Below are positions 54,198 to 63,180 of a stretch of 64,000 nt of DNA, in pieces. The notes beneath the pieces are model-generated. The model was given only the letters and a program-made list of their open reading frames with translations. It was not told the DNA's origin and searched no databases. Every line of letters starts with the position of its first letter. The first letter of the stretch is position 1. The DNA comes from Dehalococcoidales bacterium (lineage in GTDB: Bacteria; Chloroflexota; Dehalococcoidia; Dehalococcoidales; UBA2162). The translations under genes were made by a program, and so were the position numbers. The stretch spans positions 1-64,000 of the forward strand of contig JAFGCW010000065.1 of NCBI GenBank assembly GCA_016932435.1, given 5' to 3'.

Positions 54198-54629
54198 ATG
54201 AGTAAAGAGTTTATATCCAGTAAGAACTATAATAATGCCATATTTGAGAGTATTAGGATCATGCTTGTCGATGATCACGATGAAATTCGACAAGCGTTGA
54301 AAAACCTTCTATCCTTTACGAAAGATATAGAAGTGATAGGCGAAGCAACCGATGGTCAGGAAGGCCTTGAAAAGGCAGCTGAACTCGAACCTGATATTAT
54401 CATAATGGATGAGAGAATGCCCGGACTCAATGGACTGGAAGCCAGCAGGATACTCAATGAAAGCGGTTTATCATGTAAAATCATCATGCTTACCAGCTTT
54501 ACAGATTTTGAGTCTAAAGCATTTGAATATGGCGTAAAAGCATACCTTCTCAAAGGAGCCAAGTTAAACGTGCTGACTGATTGTATAAGAAGAGTACACC
54601 GGGGTGAAACGGTTGCGGTATGTAACTAG
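54198..54629 (+). CDS. single-domain response regulator
   Basis: This 143-residue protein has a complete receiver with D25-D26, phosphoacceptor D71 (IIIMDERMP) and K119 (AYLLKGA). It ends right after the last receiver helix. Its closest sequence type is NarL/LuxR, but no helix-turn-helix follows. It might be a phosphate sink, or act by protein contact in motility signalling. The downstream sequence shows no remnant of an HTH. Confidence 0.87.
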   Translation: MSKEFISSKNYNNAIFESIRIMLVDDHDEIRQALKNLLSFTKDIEVIGEATDGQEGLEKAAELEPDIIIMDERMPGLNGLEASRILNESGLSCKIIMLTSFTDFESKAFEYGVKAYLLKGAKLNVLTDCIRRVHRGETVAVCN

Positions 54630-54835
54630 GTTGCCTGTTTCATCATAGAGAACTCGGCACGATTATGTATTATTACCTGAATCAATGCCGTATTTTTTTA
54701 TCTCTCTATATTATCTGATCACTAAGTAAGGTGATAGAACATCCCCGGCATCATTAATGGTCACTGTTAAGCAACGTGTCACTCTTGCAGAGATTTTCCC
54801 ATGCATTTCCTGAGTTTCTAGAAAGCGACGAAGCC

Positions 54836-55075
54836 TTAGCGTTTGAGGGAAAACAATCTGCCCAGTGCAGTTATCGAATTCTTAAAACCAGTCCTTTGCT
54901 TTTCTCCGGTATTTACCGTATCTTGTCTTGCCAGTTCCAGTGCGATGGCGGCTCGTAGATTACCGGAGATTGATTTATTAAATGTGTCAGCAAGGTTACT
55001 CAACGCATCATGATAATTTTCATTATTTTTTTCTATTAACATTAACATATCTTTGATTTTGTCAGTATTTTCCAT
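54836..55075 (-). CDS. small helical protein of unknown function
   Basis: This 79-residue protein is charged and helical with no membrane segment. It has a good start, GAGG with 6 bases to ATG. Its position upstream of the pilin gene but on the other strand gives no functional hint. The family is not recognised. Confidence 0.5.
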   Translation of the reverse strand: MENTDKIKDMLMLIEKNNENYHDALSNLADTFNKSISGNLRAAIALELARQDTVNTGEKQRTGFKNSITALGRLFSLKR

Positions 55076-55355
55076 GTATTACCTCACTCGGTTTCCTTAC
55101 TACTTATATACGAACCAGTTTATCAATTTGTTTCGGTTCTCTTTTTGGTATGAGTAGTCATTCTGCATCGCTTGAATGAATATCCAGGATACTGATTTAT
55201 GGGAAGTGTCCTTGCCGTATTCGTGCCGAACCGCACTATAAACGAGTGTAAGTACTCCCAAAGGATTACTCCCAAATAATCATTTCGGTTATTTAAGATG
55301 CGGTATCCTGGCACTATACTATAACTAAAACCAAAATTCAGAAAGGAGGAAAGAG

Positions 55356-55757
55356 ATGCAGAGACTTAAAAAGTACTTGAGGTCAAAGAAAGGGGAGAAA
55401 GGGTTCACCCTGATCGAGCTCCTGGTCGTCGTCGCCATTCTCGGTGTCCTGGCCGCTATCGCCATACCTAACGTCGGTAGTTTCATTGGTACAGGTGATG
55501 ATACTGCTGAAGAAACCGAGCTTCATAACGTCCAGACAGCCGCATTAGCTCTAATGGTTGTAGCTGATACCGGCTTGATAGATAATCCTATTCCTGCACC
55601 TGGCTCGGTTGATTTATCTCAAGCCTGGTCAGTCGTTAATACGACAGGTAATAGATCTGTTGCCTACTATATGACCGGCTTAGATGGTACTTCTGTAAAA
55701 TCTGGATGTGCCTACGAAATTGATCAAGATGGCCAAGTAACCCAACATTGCCCATAA
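55356..55757 (+). CDS. type IV pilin (probable major pilin)
   Basis: This 133-residue prepilin has a 16-residue basic leader ending in KG, then FTLIELLVVVAILGVLAAIAIP with E at +5 and Pro at +22, the classical major-pilin helix. The globular part has two cysteines (C-G-C spacing from CAYEIDQ to QHC at the end) that could form the D-loop disulfide. RBS AAAGGAGGAAAGAG is the strongest in the window, which fits high expression. The helix-coding part is much richer in G+C than the remainder. It is monocistronic with a strong terminator, 11 kb from the assembly genes. Confidence 0.9.
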   Translation: MQRLKKYLRSKKGEKGFTLIELLVVVAILGVLAAIAIPNVGSFIGTGDDTAEETELHNVQTAALALMVVADTGLIDNPIPAPGSVDLSQAWSVVNTTGNRSVAYYMTGLDGTSVKSGCAYEIDQDGQVTQHCP

Positions 55758-55812
55758 AAATAAAGGAGTAGCTTGAGGTAACTTCGGTCCTCCTTTAGAA
55801 TAATCCCGCCTC

Positions 55813-55845
55813 AATCCCGCCTCTGACAGGCGGGATTATTTTTTT
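55813..55845 (+). terminator. terminator of the pilin gene
   Basis: The 10-bp perfect stem AATCCCGCCT/AGGCGGGATT (55813-55822 with 55828-55837) has a 5-nt loop and is followed by seven T after one A. Confidence 0.9.
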
Positions 55846-55865
55846 ATAGTTATTTTTTTTAGAAT

Positions 55866-56090
55866 AGAGTGCTGTGTCATTCTGAGGGAGCTTGCGACCG
55901 AAGAATCCCGTCTCAGTATTGTATAATAACTGTTTTTTCTCTTTTCACCCCTCCCCTGTTACGAACAAGCCCCTCTTCTGAAAAGAGAGGGGATTTTCGA
56001 AAATAGCATTGCCTGGCATCAGGTAATAGGTATTTATGGCATTGGACGGTTGCCGGAGCGAGCAAGGGTTCGGGGGAAGGAAGAGGTAGT
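55866..56090. repeat. dispersed non-coding repeat, copy 2
   Basis: Contains GTGTCATTCTGA, GAATCCCGTCTCAGT, TTTTCGAAAATAGCATTG and GGTTGCCGGAG in the same order as copy 1 at 37268-37660. It is shorter and carries a local hairpin CCCCTCTT/AAGAGAGGGG. The stretch 55846-56237 contains no gene. Confidence 0.6.
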
Positions 56091-56237
56091 CAGGTAGGGC
56101 AGGTTACGTTTTGACTCCGTCAGACTACGCCACATTTAGCCTGGCAGGGCCCCCGTAAAAGAGCCCGGCGACCCTATCAAGGAACATGGTATAGTGTAAA
56201 GAGAGTCGGACCGGCTGCCGGGAAGAGAGAGCGGATT

Positions 56238-56633
56238 GTGGACAGAGATAGATTTGAAGAACTCGTGGAAAGAGCCATAGAAACGTTACCCGAGGAACTG
56301 CGCGATCGTATGGAGAATATCGATATCGTGGTACAGGACTATGCCGATGCAAGGCAGCTTGCCAGGGCAAGGGTAAAGCGTAAAGAAATGCTGCTTGGTC
56401 TTTATGAGGGTGTGCCGTTAACGAAACGCGGGGCACGCTATGGCCTTGTAGTACCGGACAGGATATCTATCTTTCAAAAGCCGATAGAGTTACGCTGCAG
56501 GAATGATAATGAGACTGCGGAAGCGATACGAGACGTGGTTATCCATGAAATAGGCCACCATTTCGGGATCAGCGAAGCCAAACTGCGGGAGATCGAAAGA
56601 GAGAAACGCAGTCGAAGAAGAAAAACCGGGTAG
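56238..56633 (+). CDS. zincin-like metallopeptidase family protein
   Basis: This 131-residue protein has the catalytic motif HEIGHHFG (H103, E104, H107) with a further acidic residue in SEAKLRE as possible third ligand. The family (Zincin_1/MPN-type, PF06262 as I recall) is small, cytosolic and of unknown substrate. It starts at GTG 56238. The basic tail EREKRSRRRKTG is notable. Confidence 0.85.
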   Translation: MDRDRFEELVERAIETLPEELRDRMENIDIVVQDYADARQLARARVKRKEMLLGLYEGVPLTKRGARYGLVVPDRISIFQKPIELRCRNDNETAEAIRDVVIHEIGHHFGISEAKLREIEREKRSRRRKTG

Positions 56634-56698
56634 TGAGTAATCCCACATTTTTGGCCTGATAATTTTTTTATTCCATAAACCTTGAAGGATCGAGAGCC

Positions 56699-57907
56699 TT
56701 ACTTCTTAATACTCACATTTTTTACCAGAGCGATACACAGTACTGATCCCAGTCCGCAGGCTATCGCGCCGGAAAAGAAGGTCGATTGCGGACCGAGGTT
56801 ATCCCAGATAACACCTCCAAGCGCCGAACCGGTCAGGATTCCCACATTCTCGCAAATACCGCCGTAGAAACCCATCGCGGTACTCTGCCTGTTTCGGGGA
56901 ACCGAATCCGAAAGCAGGCCAAGCGCTGCCGGGCTGAAGAGCGCCATGCCCAGGCTGTTAACTATCATGTAAACAACCAGCCAGGTAAAGTTTCCCGAGT
57001 ATGCGGTTCCTGCCATGGCACCGGCCGATACGATCATGCCGGCTATCATGATGTTTTTCTTCCCCAACCGGTCTGCCAGGATACCGGTGGGAACGGTCAA
57101 TACCACATTGGTCAGTCCTCCTATGGTAAAGAGGACTCCCACAAGGGTGATATCGATTCCGGCTTCTTCGGTCGCGAAGAGAGGGAGGAATGTCATCATG
57201 CACCCCAGCCCGAAGAATCTCAATGCTGTGACCAGGCACATCGGTGTCAGGGAGAACAGGTTAAATTTCGCTTTTGGAGAGTTATCTTTGGACTTTTCTT
57301 CATCAGATATGTTTTCAGAAACGTCTTTGTTGTTTTTCAGTCCGGTCAGTACTATTATGCCACCGATAATCGACACCCCCAGCGAGGTATAAAATACGGA
57401 ATGGTAGCCCAGAGAATCAACCAGGAAACCGCTGGGAAGGGCTCCCAGGCTGCTGGAAGCCGACAGCATAACGGCTGAAAGTGCCATGAAGGTCGCTTTT
57501 TTATGAGGAGGAGCCGCCGTTCCGATATAACCGCGTATCGGACCGAACACAGCGGAACGCAGGAATCCCCAGATAAAGAATATGGCGAAGATCAGGGGAA
57601 CATTCTGTGTGAAGACGAACATCAGGACCGAAAGACCGGTGAGAAACGTGCCGGTAATCATGGCGAGTCTTACCCCTGTCCTGTCTGCCAGCCATCCCCA
57701 GCCGGCTTCACCGATAGCCATGCCGAACATGGCAACGGAAAGCATCGTTCCCAGCAGTGCCGGTCCGATATCGATAGAAGTCAGGTAAAGGGGTAATACC
57801 GGATTGAGCAGGCTCATCGCCAGGGTAGTGAGTCCCATGACGACCAGTATGGCTGTCATTTCTCCGGTGATGCCGGTTCTTGTCTGCAGACGCTTGATAA
57901 TAGACAT
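56699..57907 (-). CDS. MFS transporter
   Basis: This 402-residue carrier has twelve hydrophobic segments, with MFS loop motifs GWGWLADRTGVRLAM (between helices 2 and 3) and TGILADRLGKKNIMI in the second half. It resembles drug or metabolite efflux MFS proteins. Substrate is unknown. It has no SD; its upstream region has two palindromes (58126 and 58146) that could be repressor sites. Confidence 0.85.
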   Translation of the reverse strand: MSIIKRLQTRTGITGEMTAILVVMGLTTLAMSLLNPVLPLYLTSIDIGPALLGTMLSVAMFGMAIGEAGWGWLADRTGVRLAMITGTFLTGLSVLMFVFTQNVPLIFAIFFIWGFLRSAVFGPIRGYIGTAAPPHKKATFMALSAVMLSASSSLGALPSGFLVDSLGYHSVFYTSLGVSIIGGIIVLTGLKNNKDVSENISDEEKSKDNSPKAKFNLFSLTPMCLVTALRFFGLGCMMTFLPLFATEEAGIDITLVGVLFTIGGLTNVVLTVPTGILADRLGKKNIMIAGMIVSAGAMAGTAYSGNFTWLVVYMIVNSLGMALFSPAALGLLSDSVPRNRQSTAMGFYGGICENVGILTGSALGGVIWDNLGPQSTFFSGAIACGLGSVLCIALVKNVSIKK

Positions 57908-58125
57908 TATACGTGAGATCCATTGAAATCATACCGGGAGAACCGGTGACGGTCAACCTGATATCACGTAAAGAATGTTCGGATACTGCCCTATTCAGGG
58001 CGAAATATCGTATAACCGGATGTCATTTCAGTGATATTCGACCTGCTGTGATTCACTTGAGTATGGAAGCTTGTTACAGTGAATGATAGGGGTTTTTCCC
58101 AGTACACAGGGCTGGGATTAGAACG

Positions 58126-58191
58126 AACATACGTATGTTTGTCGTATCAAGTGTATATCGACTTGATTCCGTTTTTCTGTACATACGTTTG
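58126..58191. promoter_or_regulatory. palindromes upstream of the MFS gene
   Basis: AACATACGTATGTT (58126-58139) is a perfect 14-bp palindrome. ATCAAGT (58146-58152) and ACTTGAT (58161-58167) form a second inverted repeat with 8-base spacing. A half-copy ACATACGT recurs at 58181-58188. No T tract follows, so these look like operators. The remaining part of 57908-58276 holds nothing recognisable. Confidence 0.45.
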
Positions 58192-58276
58192 CTGCTCGTT
58201 AGGTATTCTGGAAGCAAGAATATACCGCATAGTATAATCTTACTCTGGTGGGCAAATGAGAGATGAAATGGGTTGC

Positions 58277-58714
58277 TTATACTTTGCCCAATATAACCCT
58301 TATGGAATCTCCTTTGTTCAGATCTTCCGATGACTTTATCTTTTGAATATCAATGTAGTCAATCTTTATCTTGATTTCATGATCCTTTTTAATTTTACCG
58401 GTTACCGTACCCAATGCTTCATCTAGATGGGACGGTTTTTCACGACCCCATGTAAGTTTATGCTGATCGCCTAGTGAAGGGTCTGCTTTAATTGATATTT
58501 TTACAGAATCTCCTTTTGATAGATTAATGGAAGTTTTTAATTGCAATGGTCCTACGTCATTTATCTTAACTTTCAATTCCTGTGCAGCATTGATATCCTT
58601 TTCTACTTTACCTGCCGTTTCACCAATAATTATCTCTTTCTGGCGATCTGTTTCTTCCTCATCTTGTGCTTTTTTAGCCCAATCGGATCTTCTTTTTTCG
58701 TATTCTGATGTCAT
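58277..58714 (-). CDS. protein of unknown function with two beta repeats
   Basis: This 145-residue protein has an acidic helical N-terminus (1-45) and two related beta segments: KVKINDVGPLQLKTSINLSKGDSVKISI (about 48-75) and a later copy ending SEDLNKGDSIRVIL (about 120-143). The shared word is LxKGDS(V/I)xx. GGAGG precedes the ATG. It has no homologue I recognise and no operon partner. Confidence 0.65.
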   Translation of the reverse strand: MTSEYEKRRSDWAKKAQDEEETDRQKEIIIGETAGKVEKDINAAQELKVKINDVGPLQLKTSINLSKGDSVKISIKADPSLGDQHKLTWGREKPSHLDEALGTVTGKIKKDHEIKIKIDYIDIQKIKSSEDLNKGDSIRVILGKV

Positions 58715-58937
58715 AAATCCTCCTGTTGTTCAAGTACATTCTCTGTATGGTTATTATACAGTATGTTTTTACGGCAATACAGGTAATGTGTGCACATATT
58801 CCGTATCGAGTCCGTAAAACACATCAGGTATCGCTTTAGTTGTTTTAAGATTTCTCTTACGGTGACGTGTCAACTTGTTTTATATGGGTTGGTCACCGAA
58901 TTACAGGTAATACCCAACTATATTCGAGCAATCGATT

Positions 58938-60422
58938 TTACCAGCGTTGAGTGATGGTAACTTGTCGAAAGTGATATCCGTAAACTGAAAAAAGAATAAA
59001 TCTGGCAAACTTGGGGGGAGATGTTACCAGATAGGAGACAAACAGTTGCCAGTAATGTTTCCTGCCGCTTTCCTTCATACCCAGATACCATATTGATCTA
59101 ATGAACGCTTTTATCTGGTGACTTTGCACCTTTCCTGGCTTCGTTCTCGGAGGTTTATAAACCTGCATGAAGGTCTTAATACGTTCGTAGTATTCTCTGG
59201 GAGAATATATAGTGTCCAGGATATCTTTATATCCGTTAATCAACTTATCGTAGTCCATCTTTGGTATGAAATTTAACGAGAAATCGGTATTATTACCGGT
59301 AAATGAGTTATTAAGGCGTCCTTCTTCCTTAAGACGCCTGTAGAGCCTTGTACCTGTCGGTGCGTTGAGTAATCCGACCATCGCGGTAACGATGCCGCTT
59401 TTCTGTATAAAATCGATCTGTGTCTGAAAAATCGATTCGGGGTCGCTGTCAAAGCCGACGATAAATCCGCCCTGGACTTCCAAGCCGAATTTCTGAAGTT
59501 TCTTTACCGAATCAACGAGATCGCGGTTCTGATTCTGATACTTGGTGCATTCTACCAAGCTTTCATCGTTCGGTGTCTCGATACCGACAAACACCACGTC
59601 GAAACCGGCGGCTACCATTAACCTCATGAGCTCATCATCGTCAGCCAGGTTAATAGACGCTTCTGTGCAAAGGGCAAACGGGAACTTTTTGGTTTTTTTC
59701 CATTCTATTAAAGCCGGCAATATTTCAGCTTTTAATTTTTTCTTGTTACCGATGAAGTTATCATCGACGACAAACAGGCCTCCACGCCAGCCATGAGCAT
59801 ATAAAGAATCCATCTCTGCAATCAGCTGGTCTTTGCCTTTTGTCCTGGGTGTATGCCCGTTCAATATGACGATATCGCAAAATTCACAGTCAAATGGACA
59901 TCCGCGGGAGTATTGAAGGTTCATCGATGAGTAATGCTTCATGTTTATCAACGACCACATCGGAATAGGCGTGGTGCTAATATCAGGACGCTCATCGGAA
60001 GCGTATATATGTTTCGCCCGGCCTTTCTCCAGATCATCAAGGAAAGGTTTAAGCGTAACTTCAGCTTCACCAAGGACAAAATGATCAATACCGTCGAATT
60101 CGTAATAACTGGCGGTAAATAATGGACCTCCGGCTACCGTTTTAACGTCGAGGCGATTACACCTTTCAATGACATCCTTTGCCGATTCTTTCTGTACGGC
60201 CATTCCACTTATAAAAACGTAGTCTGCCCACCTGATGTCACTATCATTGAGCCTGTCGACATTCATGTCTACTAGTTTTTTCTCCCATTCCTCTGGAAGC
60301 ATCGAGGCTACAGTCAGAAGGCCCAGTGGAGGAAATACCGCTTTCTTGGATACGAATTTCAAAGCATGCTTGAAACTCCAGAAAGTATCCGGGTACTTGG
60401 GATATACGAGTAGTATTTTCAT
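58938..60422 (-). CDS. radical SAM enzyme with B12-binding-like and DUF4070 domains
   Basis: This 494-residue protein has an N-terminal Rossmann domain of the B12-binding type (1-135) without a DxHxxG motif. The radical SAM core has C175, C179 and C182 in RGCPFDCEFCD. A C-terminal DUF4070-like region (SLNFIPKMDYDKLINGYKDILDTIYSPREYYERIKTF is its start) follows. This architecture includes the hopanoid C-3 methylase HpnR and related uncharacterised enzymes. Substrate is unknown. AAAAGGAG lies upstream of the ATG. The helicase gene follows upstream on the same strand, 20 bases away. Confidence 0.88.
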   Translation of the reverse strand: MKILLVYPKYPDTFWSFKHALKFVSKKAVFPPLGLLTVASMLPEEWEKKLVDMNVDRLNDSDIRWADYVFISGMAVQKESAKDVIERCNRLDVKTVAGGPLFTASYYEFDGIDHFVLGEAEVTLKPFLDDLEKGRAKHIYASDERPDISTTPIPMWSLINMKHYSSMNLQYSRGCPFDCEFCDIVILNGHTPRTKGKDQLIAEMDSLYAHGWRGGLFVVDDNFIGNKKKLKAEILPALIEWKKTKKFPFALCTEASINLADDDELMRLMVAAGFDVVFVGIETPNDESLVECTKYQNQNRDLVDSVKKLQKFGLEVQGGFIVGFDSDPESIFQTQIDFIQKSGIVTAMVGLLNAPTGTRLYRRLKEEGRLNNSFTGNNTDFSLNFIPKMDYDKLINGYKDILDTIYSPREYYERIKTFMQVYKPPRTKPGKVQSHQIKAFIRSIWYLGMKESGRKHYWQLFVSYLVTSPPKFARFILFSVYGYHFRQVTITQRW

Positions 60423-60442
60423 CTCACTACTCCTTTTAATTT

Positions 60443-61648
60443 TTATCGTGCTAGGTTAACTTCAGACGTCTTTCGCCTGCGTGGTATCCTGCGACTCTTT
60501 CGAAATCCCGGTTTTTTATATTCACTCTGCTCGTAATTAAAACCGTCAAGCCTACGTCGTTCGATTTTACTGTTGAGAATACGTTCAATGGAATTCACCA
60601 TGTCTCTATCCTCATCTGTCACGAAGGTCAGGGCGTCCCCGTTATGATTGACTCTTCCCGTGCGTCCAATACGGTGTATATACGCGTCAGTGTTTTCAGG
60701 CATATCATAATTAATGACGTGAGAAATACTCCGGATATCAAGCCCCCGGGCAGCGATATCGGTAGCTACCAGAATTTTTACCGAACCGGAGCGAAAACCA
60801 TTGAGTGCGGCATCTCGTCTGCTTTGAGACAAGTTTCCCTGCAGTGATGCACACTTGAATCCTGAATCGAGGAGATGCCGGGTGATACGCTCAGTCCGGT
60901 GCTTGGTACGCGTAAAGACGAGTACCGATCTGGAGTCGATCTGATAAAGCAGTTCTATCAATAAAGAGGTTTTCAGATGCTGCCTGATAGGATACAGATA
61001 ATGCGATACGGTTGTTGCCGGTGCAGTGTGTCCTATTTGAATAGTTACGGGGTCGTGCAGTATTTCCCTGGCAAGCTTTTTAATACTCGCCGGCATAGTC
61101 GCCGAAAACATTAAAGTCTGCCTCGGTTTCAGCAGGCACTGCATTATTTTCCGTATATCGGGGAGGAAACCCATATCCAGCAGCCTGTCAGCTTCATCGA
61201 TAACAAGAAATTCCAGATTGGACAGGTCTACAGTCCCTCTCCAGAGGTGGTCTATCAACCTTCCCGGGCAGGCAACGATTACTTCCACTCCCCTGTTTAA
61301 CTCATTAATCTGGTGATTGATGTTCGTTCCGCCGTAGAGGGTTGTATTTTTTATATCGGTATATTTCCCCAGACTACTGATAGCACCGCTTATTTGCTCG
61401 GATAATTCGCGAGTCGGGGTGATGATGGCTGCATTGATCTGTCTTCCGGGTATATTGATAAGACGTTGAAGAAGAGGAAGCACAAAAGCGGCTGTCTTGC
61501 CGGTTCCTGTTTGTGCCAGTCCGATGACATCTTTTCCGTTTAGTATGGGGGGGATTGTTTTTTGTTGTATGGGTGTAAGTTCCGTATATCCGAGCTCATG
61601 TACACCCCTCAATATGCTCGGGTGAAGGTTCAAATTTTCGAAATGCAT
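60443..61648 (-). CDS. DEAD-box RNA helicase (RhlE-like)
   Basis: This 401-residue ATP-dependent RNA helicase has the Q motif LTPIQQKTIP, motif I AQTGTGKTA, motif II VIDEADR, motif III FSATMP and motif VI HRIGRTGR, then a short basic tail (RKSRRIPRRRKTS). This is the RhlE/CshA size class. It lies in a cluster with an RRM protein and a zinc-ribbon protein, a grouping typical of cold-response or RNA-remodelling loci. Confidence 0.93.
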   Translation of the reverse strand: MHFENLNLHPSILRGVHELGYTELTPIQQKTIPPILNGKDVIGLAQTGTGKTAAFVLPLLQRLINIPGRQINAAIITPTRELSEQISGAISSLGKYTDIKNTTLYGGTNINHQINELNRGVEVIVACPGRLIDHLWRGTVDLSNLEFLVIDEADRLLDMGFLPDIRKIMQCLLKPRQTLMFSATMPASIKKLAREILHDPVTIQIGHTAPATTVSHYLYPIRQHLKTSLLIELLYQIDSRSVLVFTRTKHRTERITRHLLDSGFKCASLQGNLSQSRRDAALNGFRSGSVKILVATDIAARGLDIRSISHVINYDMPENTDAYIHRIGRTGRVNHNGDALTFVTDEDRDMVNSIERILNSKIERRRLDGFNYEQSEYKKPGFRKSRRIPRRRKTSEVNLAR

Positions 61649-61735
61649 TAATACTCCTGGTTAATACTGGAAATCACGTCCGACTGAAAGAACAGTTTTG
61701 ATATTGCTTGTCGTTCTTTTCAGGTCGAGTGCGGT

Positions 61736-62077
61736 TTAGTACCTTTTTTGTCGTCCGCCGCCGAACCCGCCACCTCTGCGGTCACCATAACCGCCGCTTT
61801 TTCTACCGCCGTATCCTCCGCTGCTCCTGTTATCGGTACGAGCACGAGCTTCGTTTACCACGACAGTTCTGTCATTAATATTTTTCCCGTTGATGCCGGT
61901 TATTGCAGCTTGTCCCTCGGATACCGTCGGCATTTCAACGAAAGCAAAACCTCTCGGTCTCCCGGTATCCCTGTCCATTACTACGCTGATCGAATCTACC
62001 TTTCCAAAAGCTTCGAATTCTTCTCTCAGATCCTGTTCAGTCACTTCGTAGGATAGATTACCTACGTATATTTTCAT
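61736..62077 (-). CDS. RRM-type RNA-binding protein with Gly-rich tail
   Basis: This 113-residue protein has one RNA-recognition motif: RNP2 KIYVGNLS (2-9) and RNP1 RGFAFVEM (42-49), then a Gly/Arg tail (85-113). Cyanobacterial-type Rbp proteins of this form are cold-induced. ATG 62077 has AGGAG 6 nt upstream. The longer frame (to 62311) runs through the upstream zinc-ribbon gene region and is not real. Confidence 0.93.
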   Translation of the reverse strand: MKIYVGNLSYEVTEQDLREEFEAFGKVDSISVVMDRDTGRPRGFAFVEMPTVSEGQAAITGINGKNINDRTVVVNEARARTDNRSSGGYGGRKSGGYGDRRGGGFGGGRQKRY

Positions 62078-62105
62078 CTTTTTACTCCTGAATATATAAT
62101 ATGTT

Positions 62106-62405
62106 CTAGCTGTTTTGTCTGTTTTTATTAAAACATTCGCTGCAGTACACCGGTCTGTCACCACGGGGTTCGAAAGGAACTTCGGTTTCTTTACCGCATT
62201 CGGCGCATACAACAGGATACATCTGGCGACTGACATGGCGGTTATAGCTTCCGTACTGGCTGGATTTCCTTGCCTGACGACATGCGGGGCAGCGCTTGGG
62301 TTCGTTTTCAAAACCTTTGGACTGGTAAAATTCCTGTTCCTCAGCGCTGAATGTGAATGTAGCTCCGCAATCGGAGCACTGGATAGACTTGTCCTGAAAA
62401 GCCAT
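62106..62405 (-). CDS. zinc-ribbon protein with two ribbons
   Basis: This 99-residue protein has two probable treble-clef or ribbon sites: C10, C13, C39, C42 and C67, C70, C88, C91. The motifs are CSDCG, CPACR, CAECG and CSECF. Such CxxCx proteins accompany RNA-binding proteins in several anaerobes. GAGG lies before the ATG. It is the first gene of the RRM operon. Confidence 0.88.
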   Translation of the reverse strand: MAFQDKSIQCSDCGATFTFSAEEQEFYQSKGFENEPKRCPACRQARKSSQYGSYNRHVSRQMYPVVCAECGKETEVPFEPRGDRPVYCSECFNKNRQNS

Positions 62406-62514
62406 AGGATGACCTCCTCAAATAATTTTTAATTCGAGTCCGGTCACCCAATACTTAACTGATCTGGATTGATTACTAAAGTTTGTAATAACCTAACTTA
62501 AACTAATTACATAA

Positions 62515-62543
62515 AATATATATCATTATTGTATTTTTGTCAA
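62515..62543 (-). promoter_or_regulatory. promoter of the zinc-ribbon/RRM operon
   Basis: Minus-strand -35 TTGACA (62538-62543), 17-nt spacer, -10 TATATT (62515-62520). The transcript would have a leader of about 100 nt before the ATG at 62405, a length common for cold-shock genes. Confidence 0.65.
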
Positions 62544-62636
62544 TTTACAGGATGGATTATCCAATAAATGAAAAGCTGTTCCAGACTTAATTTTTTCCAA
62601 ACTGAAGTTTGGAAAAACGCTTTAAAAGGACTGATT

Positions 62637-62948
62637 TCAGCCGCTTCTTCCCATTGTACTCTTTTCGTGAGAATAACCAAGGGCACGTATTATGTCCCCC
62701 ACCATATGATTCTGCTCAAGGTGGTGACGCATAGGCAGTTCGGAGTGGACGGTATAGTGATTACGCCTGCCTTCTTTTTTATGAGCGATATAACCTTCAG
62801 TTTCCAGTTCGGTAATGATTTTCTGTACTCCCCTCTGGCTAAGTTCCGTTTCTCGTGATATCTCTTCGGTTGTGCTTTTCGGATTGTTGAAAATATATAT
62901 CAAAACTCGTCCATGATTAGAGAGAAATGTCCATTCACCTTTTTTCAC
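62637..62948 (-). CDS. winged-helix transcriptional regulator
   Basis: This 103-residue protein has one winged helix: GRVLIYIFNNPKSTTEEISRETELSQRGVQKIITELETEGYI, followed by a wing HKKEGRRNHYTV. The pattern fits MarR/ArsR-like single-domain regulators, but no metal-binding motif is seen. It is divergent from the carboxylase gene, so it may regulate it. No ligand can be inferred. Confidence 0.85.
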   Translation of the reverse strand: MKKGEWTFLSNHGRVLIYIFNNPKSTTEEISRETELSQRGVQKIITELETEGYIAHKKEGRRNHYTVHSELPMRHHLEQNHMVGDIIRALGYSHEKSTMGRSG

Positions 62949-63180
62949 AGTAATACCCCTGATATCATTGACTTGGCTTCTATATCGTTATATAATTACG
63001 AACAGAAATACACGTATTACGGTTCGTATAATAGCACAACCTGCTAAATGTGTCAATTGAGTAAAATATCTATTATACTTAAGTCATTATAGATATGGTA
63101 TCGACACTTAACGTAAATGAGTCTTTGATAACGAATATCACACTTTTTATTTGGATAAAAGAAAGTAGGGTGAACACTAT

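Noticed and set aside
55300..55320. Sigma-54 promoter before the pilin gene
   Set aside because: TGGCAC occurs, but the matching -12 GC element is absent at the required spacing.
56125..56436. Minus-strand open frame of 103 codons
   Set aside because: It is antisense to the start of the zincin gene and has no RBS or family pattern.
62078..62311. N-terminal extension of the RRM protein by 78 codons
   Set aside because: The extension is antisense-like reading through the upstream zinc-ribbon gene; the ATG at 62077 has a good SD and starts the RRM fold.
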